A DNA stretch of 64,000 nt from Streptomyces sp. CB02923 (GTDB lineage: Bacteria > Actinomycetota > Actinomycetes > Streptomycetales > Streptomycetaceae), in assembly GCF_001905005.1 (NCBI RefSeq), contig NZ_LWKZ01000027.1:496001-560000 (forward strand), given 5' to 3'. Shown in pieces: positions 32,630 to 40,693 of this stretch (the stretch's first letter is position 1; each line of letters starts with the position of its first letter). The translations under genes and the position numbers were made by a program. Under the pieces are notes generated by a model. It had not been told where the DNA came from and did not search any database. It was given only the letters and a program-made list of their open reading frames with translations.

Positions 32630-33169
32630 TCACGGCAGCGGGCGAACGGTTCTCCGGTAGACCGAGCACAGCAGCTGGGCCTTGGCCGGGCCGCCCACCT
32701 GCCAGCGCAGGTGCCACTCCCCCGGTGAGACGACGGTGAACTCGCCGTCGTAGAGGTCGGCGGCGCAGGGGTGGCGGGTGGTCCAGTGGCCGGTGCGCAG
32801 GTCGAGGTCGTGGAAGGGCCGCCCGTCGGCGAAGGTGACGTCGGCGGTGCCGTCCGGGTGCGGGCACAGCCGCAGCGTGCGGGCCGCCGGGGCGGTGGTG
32901 CCGTTCCAGGTCAGTTCGCCCTCTTCGACGTGCAGCAGCACAGCGCCGGATGCGGCCCCGCCTCCGGAGCTCTCGGAGTCCTTGAGGGCGTCGGATTCTT
33001 CGGGGCCTTCGGGCCGGAAGTGGGCCGTGCCGCGGAAGGTCCCCTGCGTGCCGGTGCGGACGTCGAGCACGGTGCGGTCGATCGTCCACCACCCGGCCAG
33101 GTACTCCGCGGCGTCGGCGACCGCGTACGGGGCTCCGGGGACGGTCGCGGCGTCGGGCTCTGTCGGCAT
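32630..33169 (-). CDS. DUF6314 family protein
   Basis: A 179-residue DUF6314 protein, predicted as a small beta-barrel: AEYLAGWWTIDRTVLD, GTFRGTAHFRP, LLHVEEGELTWNG, LYDGEFTVVSPGEWHLRWQVGGPAKAQLLCSVYRR. The order of strands resembles lipocalin-like ligand binders. No signal peptide or catalytic motif. The stop lies 11 bp from the convergent DegT stop. Role unknown. Confidence 0.85.
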   Translation of the reverse strand: MPTEPDAATVPGAPYAVADAAEYLAGWWTIDRTVLDVRTGTQGTFRGTAHFRPEGPEESDALKDSESSGGGAASGAVLLHVEEGELTWNGTTAPAARTLRLCPHPDGTADVTFADGRPFHDLDLRTGHWTTRHPCAADLYDGEFTVVSPGEWHLRWQVGGPAKAQLLCSVYRRTVRPLP

Positions 33170-33330
33170 GGCGCCATTGTCCCCGGTGCCGGCTTCCCCG
33201 CACCGGCCGGGCCGTCGGGCCGGACCGGGCCGCGCGGAATTGCGGTGCGTCCGTGCGTACCCGGTCAGTAGGGTGCCGCGGGGCCGGGTGTGTCCCCCGG
33301 CCCGGACGGCGAAGAGCACGAGGAGACGGT

Positions 33331-34050
33331 GTGAGCGCAGTGGGCGGCGGGCCCGGAACGCGTCGGGCGCGGCAGGTGCTGGTCTTCGACGCCGACGACA
33401 CGTTGTGGGAGAACAACGTGATCTTCGAGCGGGTCATCGACGAGTTCCTGACCTGGCTGGACCATCCGGAGCTGGGCCGGGACGGCGTACGCGCCGTACT
33501 GGACGAGATCGAGGCCGCCAACGCCGTGGTCCACGGCTACGGCAGCAAGGTGTTCCTGCGCAGCCTCGGCGAGTGTGTGCGGCGGGTGCGGCTGCGGGAG
33601 GCCGGTGCGGCGGAGCTGGCCCGGATCGCGGGCTGGGCACGGGCCTTCGAGGCGGACGAGATGGAGCTGATCCCCGGGGTGGCGGAGACCCTGACGGACC
33701 TGGCCGGGCGGCACGAGCTGCTGATGCTGACCAAGGGGGACGCCGCGGAGCAGCGCGCGAAGGTGGAGGCGTCCCGGCTGGCCCACCACTTCCGCGGGGT
33801 GCACATCGTGCCGGAGAAGAACGCCGGTACGTACCAGGACCTGGTCCGGACGTGCGCGCTGACGCCGTCGGACACCTGGATGATCGGCAACTCCCCCAAG
33901 TCGGACATCCTGCCGGCCCGGGAGGCGGGCCTGAACGCGGTGTTCATCCCGAACGACAACACCTGGGTGCTGGAGCACAGCGACCTCGACCCGGCCGACG
34001 ACAAGGTGCTCCACCTGGAGACGTTCGCCGAACTGCTGCGGCACTTCTGA
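33331..34050 (+). CDS. HAD-family hydrolase
   Basis: A 239-residue haloacid-dehalogenase-superfamily phosphatase. The nucleophile and acid are Asp20 and Asp22 (VFDADDTLWENN), motif II is LLMLTKGD, and motif III/IV is VPEKNAGTYQDL ... MIGNSPKSDILPAREAG (lysine and Mg2+ aspartate). The helical cap lies between residues 30 and 110. GTG start with GAGGAGA 5 nt upstream. The group resembles small-molecule phosphatases such as phosphoglycolate or nucleotide phosphatases; the substrate is unknown. It stands alone, converging on the ABC-F gene. Confidence 0.93.
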   Translation: MSAVGGGPGTRRARQVLVFDADDTLWENNVIFERVIDEFLTWLDHPELGRDGVRAVLDEIEAANAVVHGYGSKVFLRSLGECVRRVRLREAGAAELARIAGWARAFEADEMELIPGVAETLTDLAGRHELLMLTKGDAAEQRAKVEASRLAHHFRGVHIVPEKNAGTYQDLVRTCALTPSDTWMIGNSPKSDILPAREAGLNAVFIPNDNTWVLEHSDLDPADDKVLHLETFAELLRHF

Positions 34051-34112
34051 GCCGCATACCGGGAGCGTGCGTGGGCGGCGCGCGGCGTGGTGCCGCGCGC
34101 CGCCCGGGATGG

Positions 34113-35741
34113 TCACATCGGGTCGGTGTCCTTCAGCGCGCCGTCCAGAGCGAGCCAGCGGGTGATGCCGATCTCGCGGAGGAACGTCACGTCGTGGCTG
34201 ACCACGATCAGGGCGCCCCGGTAGGAGTCCAGTGCCGTGACGAGCCGGCGTACCGAGGCCATGTCGAGGTTGTTCGTCGGTTCGTCGAGCATCAGGAGCT
34301 GGGGTGCGGGCTCGGCCAGCATCAGGGCCGCGAGGGTCGCGCGGAAGCGTTCGCCGCCGGAGAGCGTGCCGGCCGGCTGGTCGGCACGGGCGCCCTTGAA
34401 CAGGAAGCGCGCCAGGCGGGCCCGTATGCGGTTGGCGGTGGCGTCCGGGGCGAAGCGGGCGACGTTCTCCACGACGGTCAGCCCGTCGTCGAGGACGTCC
34501 AGCCGCTGCGGCAGGAAGCGGTGCGGTACGTGGATCTCCGCGGTGCCCTCCTCGGGCGGGATCTCGCCCGCCAGCGTCCGCAGCAGCGTGGTCTTGCCGG
34601 AGCCGTTGCCGCCGGTCAGCGCCACCCGTTCGGGGCCGCGCAGCTCGATGTCGGCGGTGGCGCCGTAGCGGGCGCGCAGGGCCCGCAGGGTCAGTACGTC
34701 CCGGCCCGGCGGTACTTCGGTGTGCGGCAGGTCGACGCGGATCTCGTCGTCGTCCCGTACCGCTCCGGCGGCCTCCCCCAGCCGTTCCCTGGCCTCCTTG
34801 AGCTTCTCGGTGTGCATGATGCGGTGCTTGCCGGCCGAGACCTGGGCCGCGGCCTTGCGCCCGTTCATGATGATCTTCGGCTCGCGCTTCTGGGCGTACA
34901 TCTTGTTCGCGTACCGGGCCCGGCGCGCCAGTTTGACGTGCGCGTCGGACAGTTCGCGTTTCTGGCGGGCCACGTCGGCCTCGGCGACGCGCAGCATGCG
35001 CTCGGCCGCCTCCTGCTCGGCGGCGAGGGCGTGTTCGTACGCGGTGAAGTTGCCGCCGTACCAGTGGATCTCGCCGTCGCGCAGGTCGGCGATCCGGTCC
35101 ACGAGATCGAGCAGTTCGCGGTCGTGGCTGACGACGACCATGACGCCGGACCAGCCCGCCACCGCGGCGTACAGGCGGCGGCGGGCGGCCCGGTCGAGGT
35201 TGTTGGTCGGCTCGTCCAGCAGCAGCACGTCGGGGCGGCGCAGCAGCAGCGCGGCGAGCCGCAGCAGGACGGACTCGCCGCCGGACACCTCGCCGATGGT
35301 GCGGTCGAGGTCGACGGCGTGCAGGCCGAGCTGGTCGAGGGTGGCGCGGGCGCGCTCCTCCACGTCCCAGTCGTCGCCCACGGCCTCGAAGTTGGCCTCA
35401 CTGGCGTCTCCGTTCTCGATGGCGTGCAGGGCGGTGCGGGTCCCGGCGATGCCGAGTGCCGCGTCCACCCGCAGTCCGGTGTCCAGGGCGGCGTTCTGCG
35501 GCAGGTAACCGACCTCGCCGGCCGCTTTCACGGATCCCCCGGACGGCTGGAGCCGACCGGCGAACAGCTTCAACAGGGTCGATTTTCCTGACCCGTTGAG
35601 GCCGATCAGGCCGGTGCGTCCGGGGCCGACGGTCAGGTCGAAGTCCTCCAGGACGGGGGTGCCGTCGGGCCAGGCGAAGTCGAGGCCGGAGCAGACGACG
35701 GAGGCGGCGGAGGTGGCGGAAGGGGTGGAAGAGGTGGTCAT
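34113..35741 (-). CDS. ABC-F family ribosome-associated ATPase
   Basis: A 542-residue soluble protein with two ABC ATPase domains and no membrane domain: Walker A GLNGSGKST (47-55), signature SGGES, Walker B DVLLLDEPTNNLD, then a long helical interdomain linker with KLARRARYANKMYAQKREPKIIMNG, then a second domain (GGNGSGKTT, SGGERF, LLMLDEPTNNLD). This is the ABC-F plan of translation factors and antibiotic-resistance ribosome-protection proteins, which bind the E site and dislodge drugs. The long linker fits the resistance class. The start has GAGGAG upstream and a ~400-bp leader with a candidate attenuator peptide, as expected of drug-inducible ABC-F genes. Confidence 0.93.
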   Translation of the reverse strand: MTTSSTPSATSAASVVCSGLDFAWPDGTPVLEDFDLTVGPGRTGLIGLNGSGKSTLLKLFAGRLQPSGGSVKAAGEVGYLPQNAALDTGLRVDAALGIAGTRTALHAIENGDASEANFEAVGDDWDVEERARATLDQLGLHAVDLDRTIGEVSGGESVLLRLAALLLRRPDVLLLDEPTNNLDRAARRRLYAAVAGWSGVMVVVSHDRELLDLVDRIADLRDGEIHWYGGNFTAYEHALAAEQEAAERMLRVAEADVARQKRELSDAHVKLARRARYANKMYAQKREPKIIMNGRKAAAQVSAGKHRIMHTEKLKEARERLGEAAGAVRDDDEIRVDLPHTEVPPGRDVLTLRALRARYGATADIELRGPERVALTGGNGSGKTTLLRTLAGEIPPEEGTAEIHVPHRFLPQRLDVLDDGLTVVENVARFAPDATANRIRARLARFLFKGARADQPAGTLSGGERFRATLAALMLAEPAPQLLMLDEPTNNLDMASVRRLVTALDSYRGALIVVSHDVTFLREIGITRWLALDGALKDTDPM

Positions 35742-36140
35742 ACGGGTCTCCTCGGTGCGCGGTGAAGGGGCGGGTGGCAGCGCGGGAGACACCACGAGGA
35801 GATCCACGAGAGCCGGGCGGCGGCACCGAGCGGCGGGCCGGGGCGGAGGCGGGGCCGGGAATCCGGGTCGCCGAGGTCGCGGACAGGGGCGCACGGCGGG
35901 TGCCGGGCACGCTCTTCGCGTGCTGCGCACCTCGCGCCGTGGCGCGGTGTCTCAGGACCTCAGACGAGCAACGGCCTTCTCCTGTCGACGGCAATGGGGC
36001 CACCGAGAACGGTACGAGGGGCGCCGCGAAAACGCAAACGCTATTTCGGTTGCATTTGACGGCGCCCCCGAACAGCGCCCGCCACGGCCCGCTCCCGGCA
36101 CCGCGTCCGGCCCGCCCGACCCGTCCGACCCGCCCGCCCG
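35742..36140 (-). promoter_or_regulatory. Leader region of the ABC-F gene
   Basis: 399 bp separate the P450 stop from the ABC-F start. An AT-rich island (36031-36058) is the best promoter candidate. Downstream in the transcript come a four-codon frame ATG-CAA-CCG-AAA-stop (36054-36040), then AGGAG followed by a Met-Leu-Val frame (35971-35960), then two hairpins: CACC/GCGCC arms at 35928-35949 and a perfect GCACGC/GCGTGC stem at 35907-35923. The order short frame, hairpins, gene is that of ribosome-mediated attenuators. No T-run is visible. Confidence 0.5.
35960..35971 (-). CDS. Candidate attenuator leader peptide Met-Leu-Val
   Basis: TTG-CTC-GTC-TGA preceded by AGGAG with an exact 7-nt spacer (35972-35978), about 220 nt before the ABC-F start. 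Three-residue peptides this short have no use as proteins; in drug-inducible ABC-F and Erm genes a ribosome stalled on such a leader changes downstream RNA folding and allows read-through. This is inferred from layout only; a chance Shine-Dalgarno match is possible. Confidence 0.4.
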   Translation of the reverse strand: MLV

Positions 36141-37526
36141 TCAGCCCACCGCGCGCAGCCGTACCCGCGCCGGCCCGGCCGCCTGCAAGGTGATCCCGGC
36201 GGTCAGCGGCACGTCCCGGTCCACCGCCGTCAGCTCGTACGAGCGCAGCAGGACCGCCGCCGCCAGCACGGACTCCAGCATCGAGAAGTGCTGCCCGATG
36301 CAGGCCCGCGGGCCGCCGCCGAAGGGGAACCACGCGTAACGGTGGCGCGCCGCCTCGCGTTCCGGTGTGAACCGCAGCGGGTGGAAGCGCTCCGGGTCCT
36401 CCCACAGGTCCGGGTGCCGGTGGGTCACCCAGGGCGAGACGACCACGTCGGCGCCGGCCGGTATTTGGTGCCCGCCGATGTCGGTGGCCGCGACGCCGCG
36501 GCGGCTGACCACCGGCGCCGCCGGGTACAGCCGCATGGCTTCCTTGAGGGCCCTCGTCAGCCGCGGCAGCCGGTCCAGGTCGGCGGCCTCCGGGTCGCGC
36601 CCCGCCAGTACGGCGTCGATCTCCTCGCGTACCAGCGCCTGCTCCTCGGGGTGCCGGGCGAGCAGGTGGAGGGTGAAGGCCAGGGAGGTCGCGGTGGTCT
36701 CGTGTCCGGCCAGCAGGAAGACCAGCACCTGTTCGCGGATCTCGGTGGCGTCCAGGCCGCCGTCCTGCGCGGTGCCCGCGCGGGTGAGGAGCGAGAGGAG
36801 GTCCGCGCCGTCGCCCTCGCCGCCATCGGGCGCCGCGGCGGCCCGCCGTCCGGCGGCGATGCGGTCGCAGACCGCGTTCAGCTCGGCCGTCGCGGCGGCG
36901 GCCTTCCGGTTGGCGGGCGTGGGCCAGTGGCGCGGCGGGTTGCGGGGCGAGAAGCCGCGCCGCACCACGTACTTGTTGACCACCGGGAAGCAGCGGTGCA
37001 CGGTGGCGACCGCGGCCTCCAGGTCCGTACCGAACAGGATGCGGGAGACCGTGCGCAGCGCGAGCCGGTTCATCTCGCCCACCAGGTCCACGGTGCCGCC
37101 GGACGGGGCCCGCCAGCGGTCGGCGACGGCCTGCGCCTCCGATGTCACGGCCGATGCGTAGCCGTCCACCCGGCGCTTGGTGAACAGCGGCTGCACGATC
37201 CGCCGTTGCCGCAGGTAGTCGGCGTCCTGGCTGGTCAGCAGGCCGTTGCCGAAGGACTGCCGGACCTCTTCGTAGAACGGGTGGTCCTTGCGGAAGTTGA
37301 CGGCCTCGGCGGCCAGGATCCGCTGGCTGCCCTCGGGCGAGAACACCCCGTAGAAGACGCTGCGCAGGCCGGGCGGCCCGGCCGTGAAGCGGACCACGTC
37401 GCCGTGGTCGCGCCGGGCGCGCGCGAAGGTGTCGAGCGTGGAACGCCGCAGGTCGAACAGTGAGCCCAGGAACGGGACTCCCTTGGGCCCCGGTATCGCC
37501 GGGGCGGTGTGCGTGGTGGAGGTCAT
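36141..37526 (-). CDS. Cytochrome P450
   Basis: A 461-residue cytochrome P450. The I-helix oxygen-binding motif is AGHETTAT (near 268), the K-helix is KEAMRLY (ExxR), and the heme loop FGGGPRACIGQHF has the thiolate ligand Cys409. The sequence type (GPKGVPFLGSL start, PLRFTPER, AWFPFGGGPRACIG) is like bacterial P450s related to fatty-acid or sterol-type families rather than the compact EryF class. The substrate is unknown. The start is 34 bp from the divergent [2Fe-2S] protein gene, which could supply electrons. No ferredoxin reductase is nearby. Confidence 0.95.
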   Translation of the reverse strand: MTSTTHTAPAIPGPKGVPFLGSLFDLRRSTLDTFARARRDHGDVVRFTAGPPGLRSVFYGVFSPEGSQRILAAEAVNFRKDHPFYEEVRQSFGNGLLTSQDADYLRQRRIVQPLFTKRRVDGYASAVTSEAQAVADRWRAPSGGTVDLVGEMNRLALRTVSRILFGTDLEAAVATVHRCFPVVNKYVVRRGFSPRNPPRHWPTPANRKAAAATAELNAVCDRIAAGRRAAAAPDGGEGDGADLLSLLTRAGTAQDGGLDATEIREQVLVFLLAGHETTATSLAFTLHLLARHPEEQALVREEIDAVLAGRDPEAADLDRLPRLTRALKEAMRLYPAAPVVSRRGVAATDIGGHQIPAGADVVVSPWVTHRHPDLWEDPERFHPLRFTPEREAARHRYAWFPFGGGPRACIGQHFSMLESVLAAAVLLRSYELTAVDRDVPLTAGITLQAAGPARVRLRAVG

Positions 37527-37560
37527 GGGGCCGATACCTACCCCACGTAGCATGGGCCGA

Positions 37561-37962
37561 ATGATCACCAAGCGTTCCGGCCGCGCGCCCGCCGAGACCC
37601 CCTGCCGCGTCACCGTCTGCCGCGGCTGCTGCTGCGGCGACCCGCGCAAGGTCCCGGGCGTGGACCACGCGGAGCAGATACCGCGGCTTCGGGCCGCGCT
37701 GGCGGGCGCGGCCGAGGTCCGCGCCTCGGAGTGCCTGGACGTCTGCGACCAGGCCAATGTCGTCGTGGTCCAGCCGTCCCGCGCGGGCCGGGCGGCGGGC
37801 GGGCGCCCGGTGTGGCTGGGCCTGGTCAACGACGACGGGGCGCTGGACGACATCGCCGCCTGGATCGAGGCCGGCGGCCCCGGCATCGCGGAGCCGCCGG
37901 GCGTGCTGGACCTGTACACGTTCACCGTGTCGCGGCGGGTACGGGAGGCGCTGGAGGGCTGA
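37561..37962 (+). CDS. Thioredoxin-like [2Fe-2S] ferredoxin domain protein
   Basis: A 133-residue protein with the cysteine pattern of thioredoxin-like [2Fe-2S] ferredoxins: Cys15, Cys20 and Cys23-24-25 (VCRGCCCGDPRK), then Cys58 and Cys62 (SECLDVCDQANVVVV). The DQAN segment after the last pair and the alternating beta/alpha layout fit the family. Divergent from the P450 gene with overlapping promoters, so it may be its redox partner, although family members also act elsewhere. The unusual three-cysteine run could allow a shifted cluster ligation. ATG start; no clear ribosome site, so possibly leaderless. Confidence 0.85.
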   Translation: MITKRSGRAPAETPCRVTVCRGCCCGDPRKVPGVDHAEQIPRLRAALAGAAEVRASECLDVCDQANVVVVQPSRAGRAAGGRPVWLGLVNDDGALDDIAAWIEAGGPGIAEPPGVLDLYTFTVSRRVREALEG

Positions 37963-38082
37963 GAGGCCCGGCGTCCGGGCGCGCATCGGTCACCTGGCGC
38001 AGCCTTCCCCGGACGATTACCGGAGTCTTACGGGACGGGCCCGCGGCCCCCGGCAGCCCGCCCGGCGCGGTTCGCTGGACCC

Positions 38083-38673
38083 ATGAACCCCACCGCGCCC
38101 CGCCGCACGCCGCTCCTGCGCCGCGCCGTCGTCGTCCCCGTCATCGCCGTCGCCGTGGTCGCCGCGGCCTTCGCGCTCTACCTCTTCCAGCCGTGGAAGG
38201 CCCTCACCCACACCACGGTGGACGAGGCCGCACCGCCCGCCGCCTCCTCGTCCGCCCCCGCCGACGCCATGAAGGGCGCACCGGGCACGGACGGCATGGA
38301 CGGCATGGACGGCATGAAGGGGGCGGCGGCCCGCGGCAGCTTCGTCTCCCACGAACACGCGACCAGCGGCACCGCCCGCACGCTGCGCCTGGCGGACGGC
38401 GGCCGGGTGGTGCGGCTGGAGGACCTCAAGACGTCCGAAGGACCGGACGTACGGGTGTACCTGTCGCACCGGAGTGCCGCCGAGGCCGCGAAGGGGCTCG
38501 GCGCGGACGCCGTCGAACTGGGCGGGCTCAAGGGCAGCCTCGGCAACCAGAACTACGCCGTACCGGCCGGCACCGACCCCGCCGGCTTCCGCAGCGTGGT
38601 GATCTGGTGCCAGCGGTTCTCGGTGTCCTTCGGCGCCGCCGACCTCCGCCCGGCGCACACGATGGCACGCTGA
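38083..38673 (+). CDS. Membrane-anchored DM13-domain protein
   Basis: A 196-residue protein with one N-terminal membrane helix (about residues 14-34, VVVPVIAVAVVAAAFALYLF). A Ala/Pro/Met-rich linker follows with a GMDGMDGM repeat, then an extracellular DM13 domain (SFVSHEHATSGTARTLRLADG, VRLEDLKTSEGPDVRVYLS, YAVPAGTDPAGFRSVVIWCQRFSVSFGAADL). DM13 domains are proposed to take part in electron transfer, with the conserved Cys of IWCQRF near the end. The next two genes encode a two-component system 4 bp away, so this protein is probably its input or target. Confidence 0.9.
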   Translation: MNPTAPRRTPLLRRAVVVPVIAVAVVAAAFALYLFQPWKALTHTTVDEAAPPAASSSAPADAMKGAPGTDGMDGMDGMKGAAARGSFVSHEHATSGTARTLRLADGGRVVRLEDLKTSEGPDVRVYLSHRSAAEAAKGLGADAVELGGLKGSLGNQNYAVPAGTDPAGFRSVVIWCQRFSVSFGAADLRPAHTMAR

Positions 38674-38677
38674 CCCC

Positions 38678-39532
38678 GTGAGCCCAGCCACCCCGCCCCG
38701 CGTACCGCCCGCCGTACCGCCCGCCGCGCCCCCGGCCGGTCCGGTGCCCGCCGCGCCGCCCCGGCGCATCCTCGTCGTCGAGGACGATCCGACCGTAGCC
38801 GAGGTCGTCACCGGCTATCTCGGCCGCGCCGGTTACACGACCGAGCACGCCGCCGACGGCTGGGCGGCCCTGGACCGCGCCGCGTCCTTCCGGCCGCACC
38901 TGGTGGTGCTGGACCTGATGCTGCCCGGCCTGGACGGCCTGGAGGTGTGCCGACGGCTGCGCCGGGCGGAGCGGGCGGAGCAGGGCGAGCGGGCGGCGGG
39001 CGCGCTCCCGGTCGTGATGCTCACCGCCCGCGGCGAGGCGTCCGACCGCATCCTGGGGCTGGAGCTCGGCGCGGACGACTACGTGACCAAGCCGTTCAGC
39101 CCCCGCGAGCTGGTCCTGCGCATCGCGTCCGTCCTGCGGCGCGCGGAGGCCGCGCCGCCTGCCGCCACCCCGGCGCCCGCCCTGCGGGCCGGTGACCTGA
39201 CCGCCGACCCCGCGGGCCGCCACGCCGTACGGGCCGGGCGCGCCCTGTCCCTGACCGCCCGCGAGTTCGATCTGCTGCATTTCCTGATGCGCAACCCGGG
39301 GCGGGTGTTCGCGCGGGAGGATCTGCTGCACCAGGTCTGGGGCTGGGAGTTCGGTGATCTGTCGACGGTCACCGTGCACGTGCGGCGGCTGCGCGAGAAG
39401 GTCGAGGACGATCCGGCGGCGCCGCGGCTGATCGTGACGGTGTGGGGCGCCGGGTACCGCTTCGACCCGGCGGGCGGCCCGGGGGACGGCGGTACGGCCC
39501 CGGGCACCCCGTCCGAAGGCTCCCGCCCGTGA
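38678..39532 (+). CDS. OmpR/PhoB-type response regulator
   Basis: A 284-residue response regulator. A Pro/Ala-rich extension of 28 residues precedes the receiver domain (acidic Asp36-Asp37 in VVEDDP, phospho-acceptor Asp79 in VVLDLMLPG, Lys in YVTKPFSP). The C-terminal winged helix has LTAREFDLLHFLMRNPGRVFAREDLL and TVTVHVRRLREKVEDDP. GTG start 4 bp after the DM13 gene; its stop overlaps the kinase start (GTGA, 39529-39532). It should activate or repress a small set of genes, perhaps including the DM13 gene; the signal is unknown. Confidence 0.95.
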   Translation: MSPATPPRVPPAVPPAAPPAGPVPAAPPRRILVVEDDPTVAEVVTGYLGRAGYTTEHAADGWAALDRAASFRPHLVVLDLMLPGLDGLEVCRRLRRAERAEQGERAAGALPVVMLTARGEASDRILGLELGADDYVTKPFSPRELVLRIASVLRRAEAAPPAATPAPALRAGDLTADPAGRHAVRAGRALSLTAREFDLLHFLMRNPGRVFAREDLLHQVWGWEFGDLSTVTVHVRRLREKVEDDPAAPRLIVTVWGAGYRFDPAGGPGDGGTAPGTPSEGSRP

Positions 39533-40656
39533 ACGACTTTCTCGTCATCGCCGCCCTGGCCGCCCTCGGTGCCGCGGCGGCGGGGCTGCCGGCCGCCGCG
39601 GCCGTGCGGGTGCTGCGGCGCCGTTCGGTCGCGCTGTCGCTGTTCGCGGCGGGGGCCCTGGCCGTCGTCACGATGGCGGCGGGGACGGTCGCGGTGGCGC
39701 AGGCGATGTTCCTGTCGGCGCACGACCTCGGTGTGGTGATGGCCGTGGTCGCCGTCTCCGGAGTGGTGTCGCTGGGCGCCGCGCTGCTGTTCGGCCGCCG
39801 GATCACCGCGGGCAGCCGACAGCTGGCGGACGCGGCCCGTACGGTCGGCAGCGAGGGCGGGTTCGCGGCGCCCGCCGACCCGCCGACCGCCGAACTGGCC
39901 GCGCTCGCCGACGCGCTGGAGGAGGCCGGCACCCGGCTGACGCGGGCCCGCGAGCGGGAACGCGCCCTGGACACCGCGCGGCGCGACCTGGTCGCGGGCA
40001 TCTCCCACGATCTGCGCACACCGCTGGCGGGCCTGCGGGCGATGGCCGAGGCGCTGGAGGACGGGGTGGTGCGCGGCGCGGACGCGGCCCGCTACCACGC
40101 CCGCATCCGCGTCGAGGTGGACCGGCTGGCCGGTCTGGTCGACGACCTCTTCGAACTCTCCCGCATCCAGTCGGGCGCGCTGACGCTGACGCCCTCCCGG
40201 GTGTCGGTGTACGACCTGGTGGACGACGCCCTCGCGGGCGCCCGGCCGCTGGCCGCCGCGGACGGGGTGCGCCTGGTGGACGGCGGGGTGGCGGCCGTAC
40301 CCGTCCGGGTGGACGCCCAGCAGATCACCCGGGTGCTGGGCAATCTGCTGGTCAACGCGATCCGGGCGACACCGGCCGACGGCACGGTGGCGGTGAGCGC
40401 GCGCCGCGCGGACGACGGCCGGGTGACGCTCGCGGTCGAGGACGGGTGCGGCGGCATCCCGGAGGACGACCTGCCGCGGGTCTTCGACACCGGCTGGCGC
40501 GGCGCTCCGGCCCGTACCCCGCGCGCGGACGGCGGGAGCGGCGCGGGCCTGGGCCTGGCGATCGTCCGTGGCATCGTCGAGGCGCACGCGGGCCGCGCCA
40601 CGGTCCGCAACACGGAGCGGGGCTGCCGCTTCGAGGTGGACCTTCCCGGCGAGTGA
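39529..40656 (+). CDS. Sensor histidine kinase
   Basis: A 375-residue membrane histidine kinase. Two hydrophobic helices at the N-terminus (about 4-25 and 35-90, the latter broken) enclose almost no extracellular loop. A HAMP-like linker (GRRITAGSRQLADAARTVG) follows, then the H-box with His160 (GISHDLRTPLAGLRAM), N-box (NLLVNAIRAT), G1 (VEDGCGGIPEDD) and G2 (GSGAGLGLAIVRGIVEAHAG). The tiny sensor loop suggests detection within the membrane or via a partner such as the DM13 protein. Co-translated with its regulator. Confidence 0.95.
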   Translation: MNDFLVIAALAALGAAAAGLPAAAAVRVLRRRSVALSLFAAGALAVVTMAAGTVAVAQAMFLSAHDLGVVMAVVAVSGVVSLGAALLFGRRITAGSRQLADAARTVGSEGGFAAPADPPTAELAALADALEEAGTRLTRARERERALDTARRDLVAGISHDLRTPLAGLRAMAEALEDGVVRGADAARYHARIRVEVDRLAGLVDDLFELSRIQSGALTLTPSRVSVYDLVDDALAGARPLAAADGVRLVDGGVAAVPVRVDAQQITRVLGNLLVNAIRATPADGTVAVSARRADDGRVTLAVEDGCGGIPEDDLPRVFDTGWRGAPARTPRADGGSGAGLGLAIVRGIVEAHAGRATVRNTERGCRFEVDLPGE

Positions 40657-40693
40657 CCGGCGCGCGGCGGCGGCCTGCGGCATGATGGTGATC

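Noticed and set aside
36040..36054. Met-Gln-Pro-Lys short frame as the main ABC-F attenuator peptide
   Set aside because: Its ribosome site is weak compared with the AGGAG-7-TTG of the Met-Leu-Val frame. It may even lie in the promoter.
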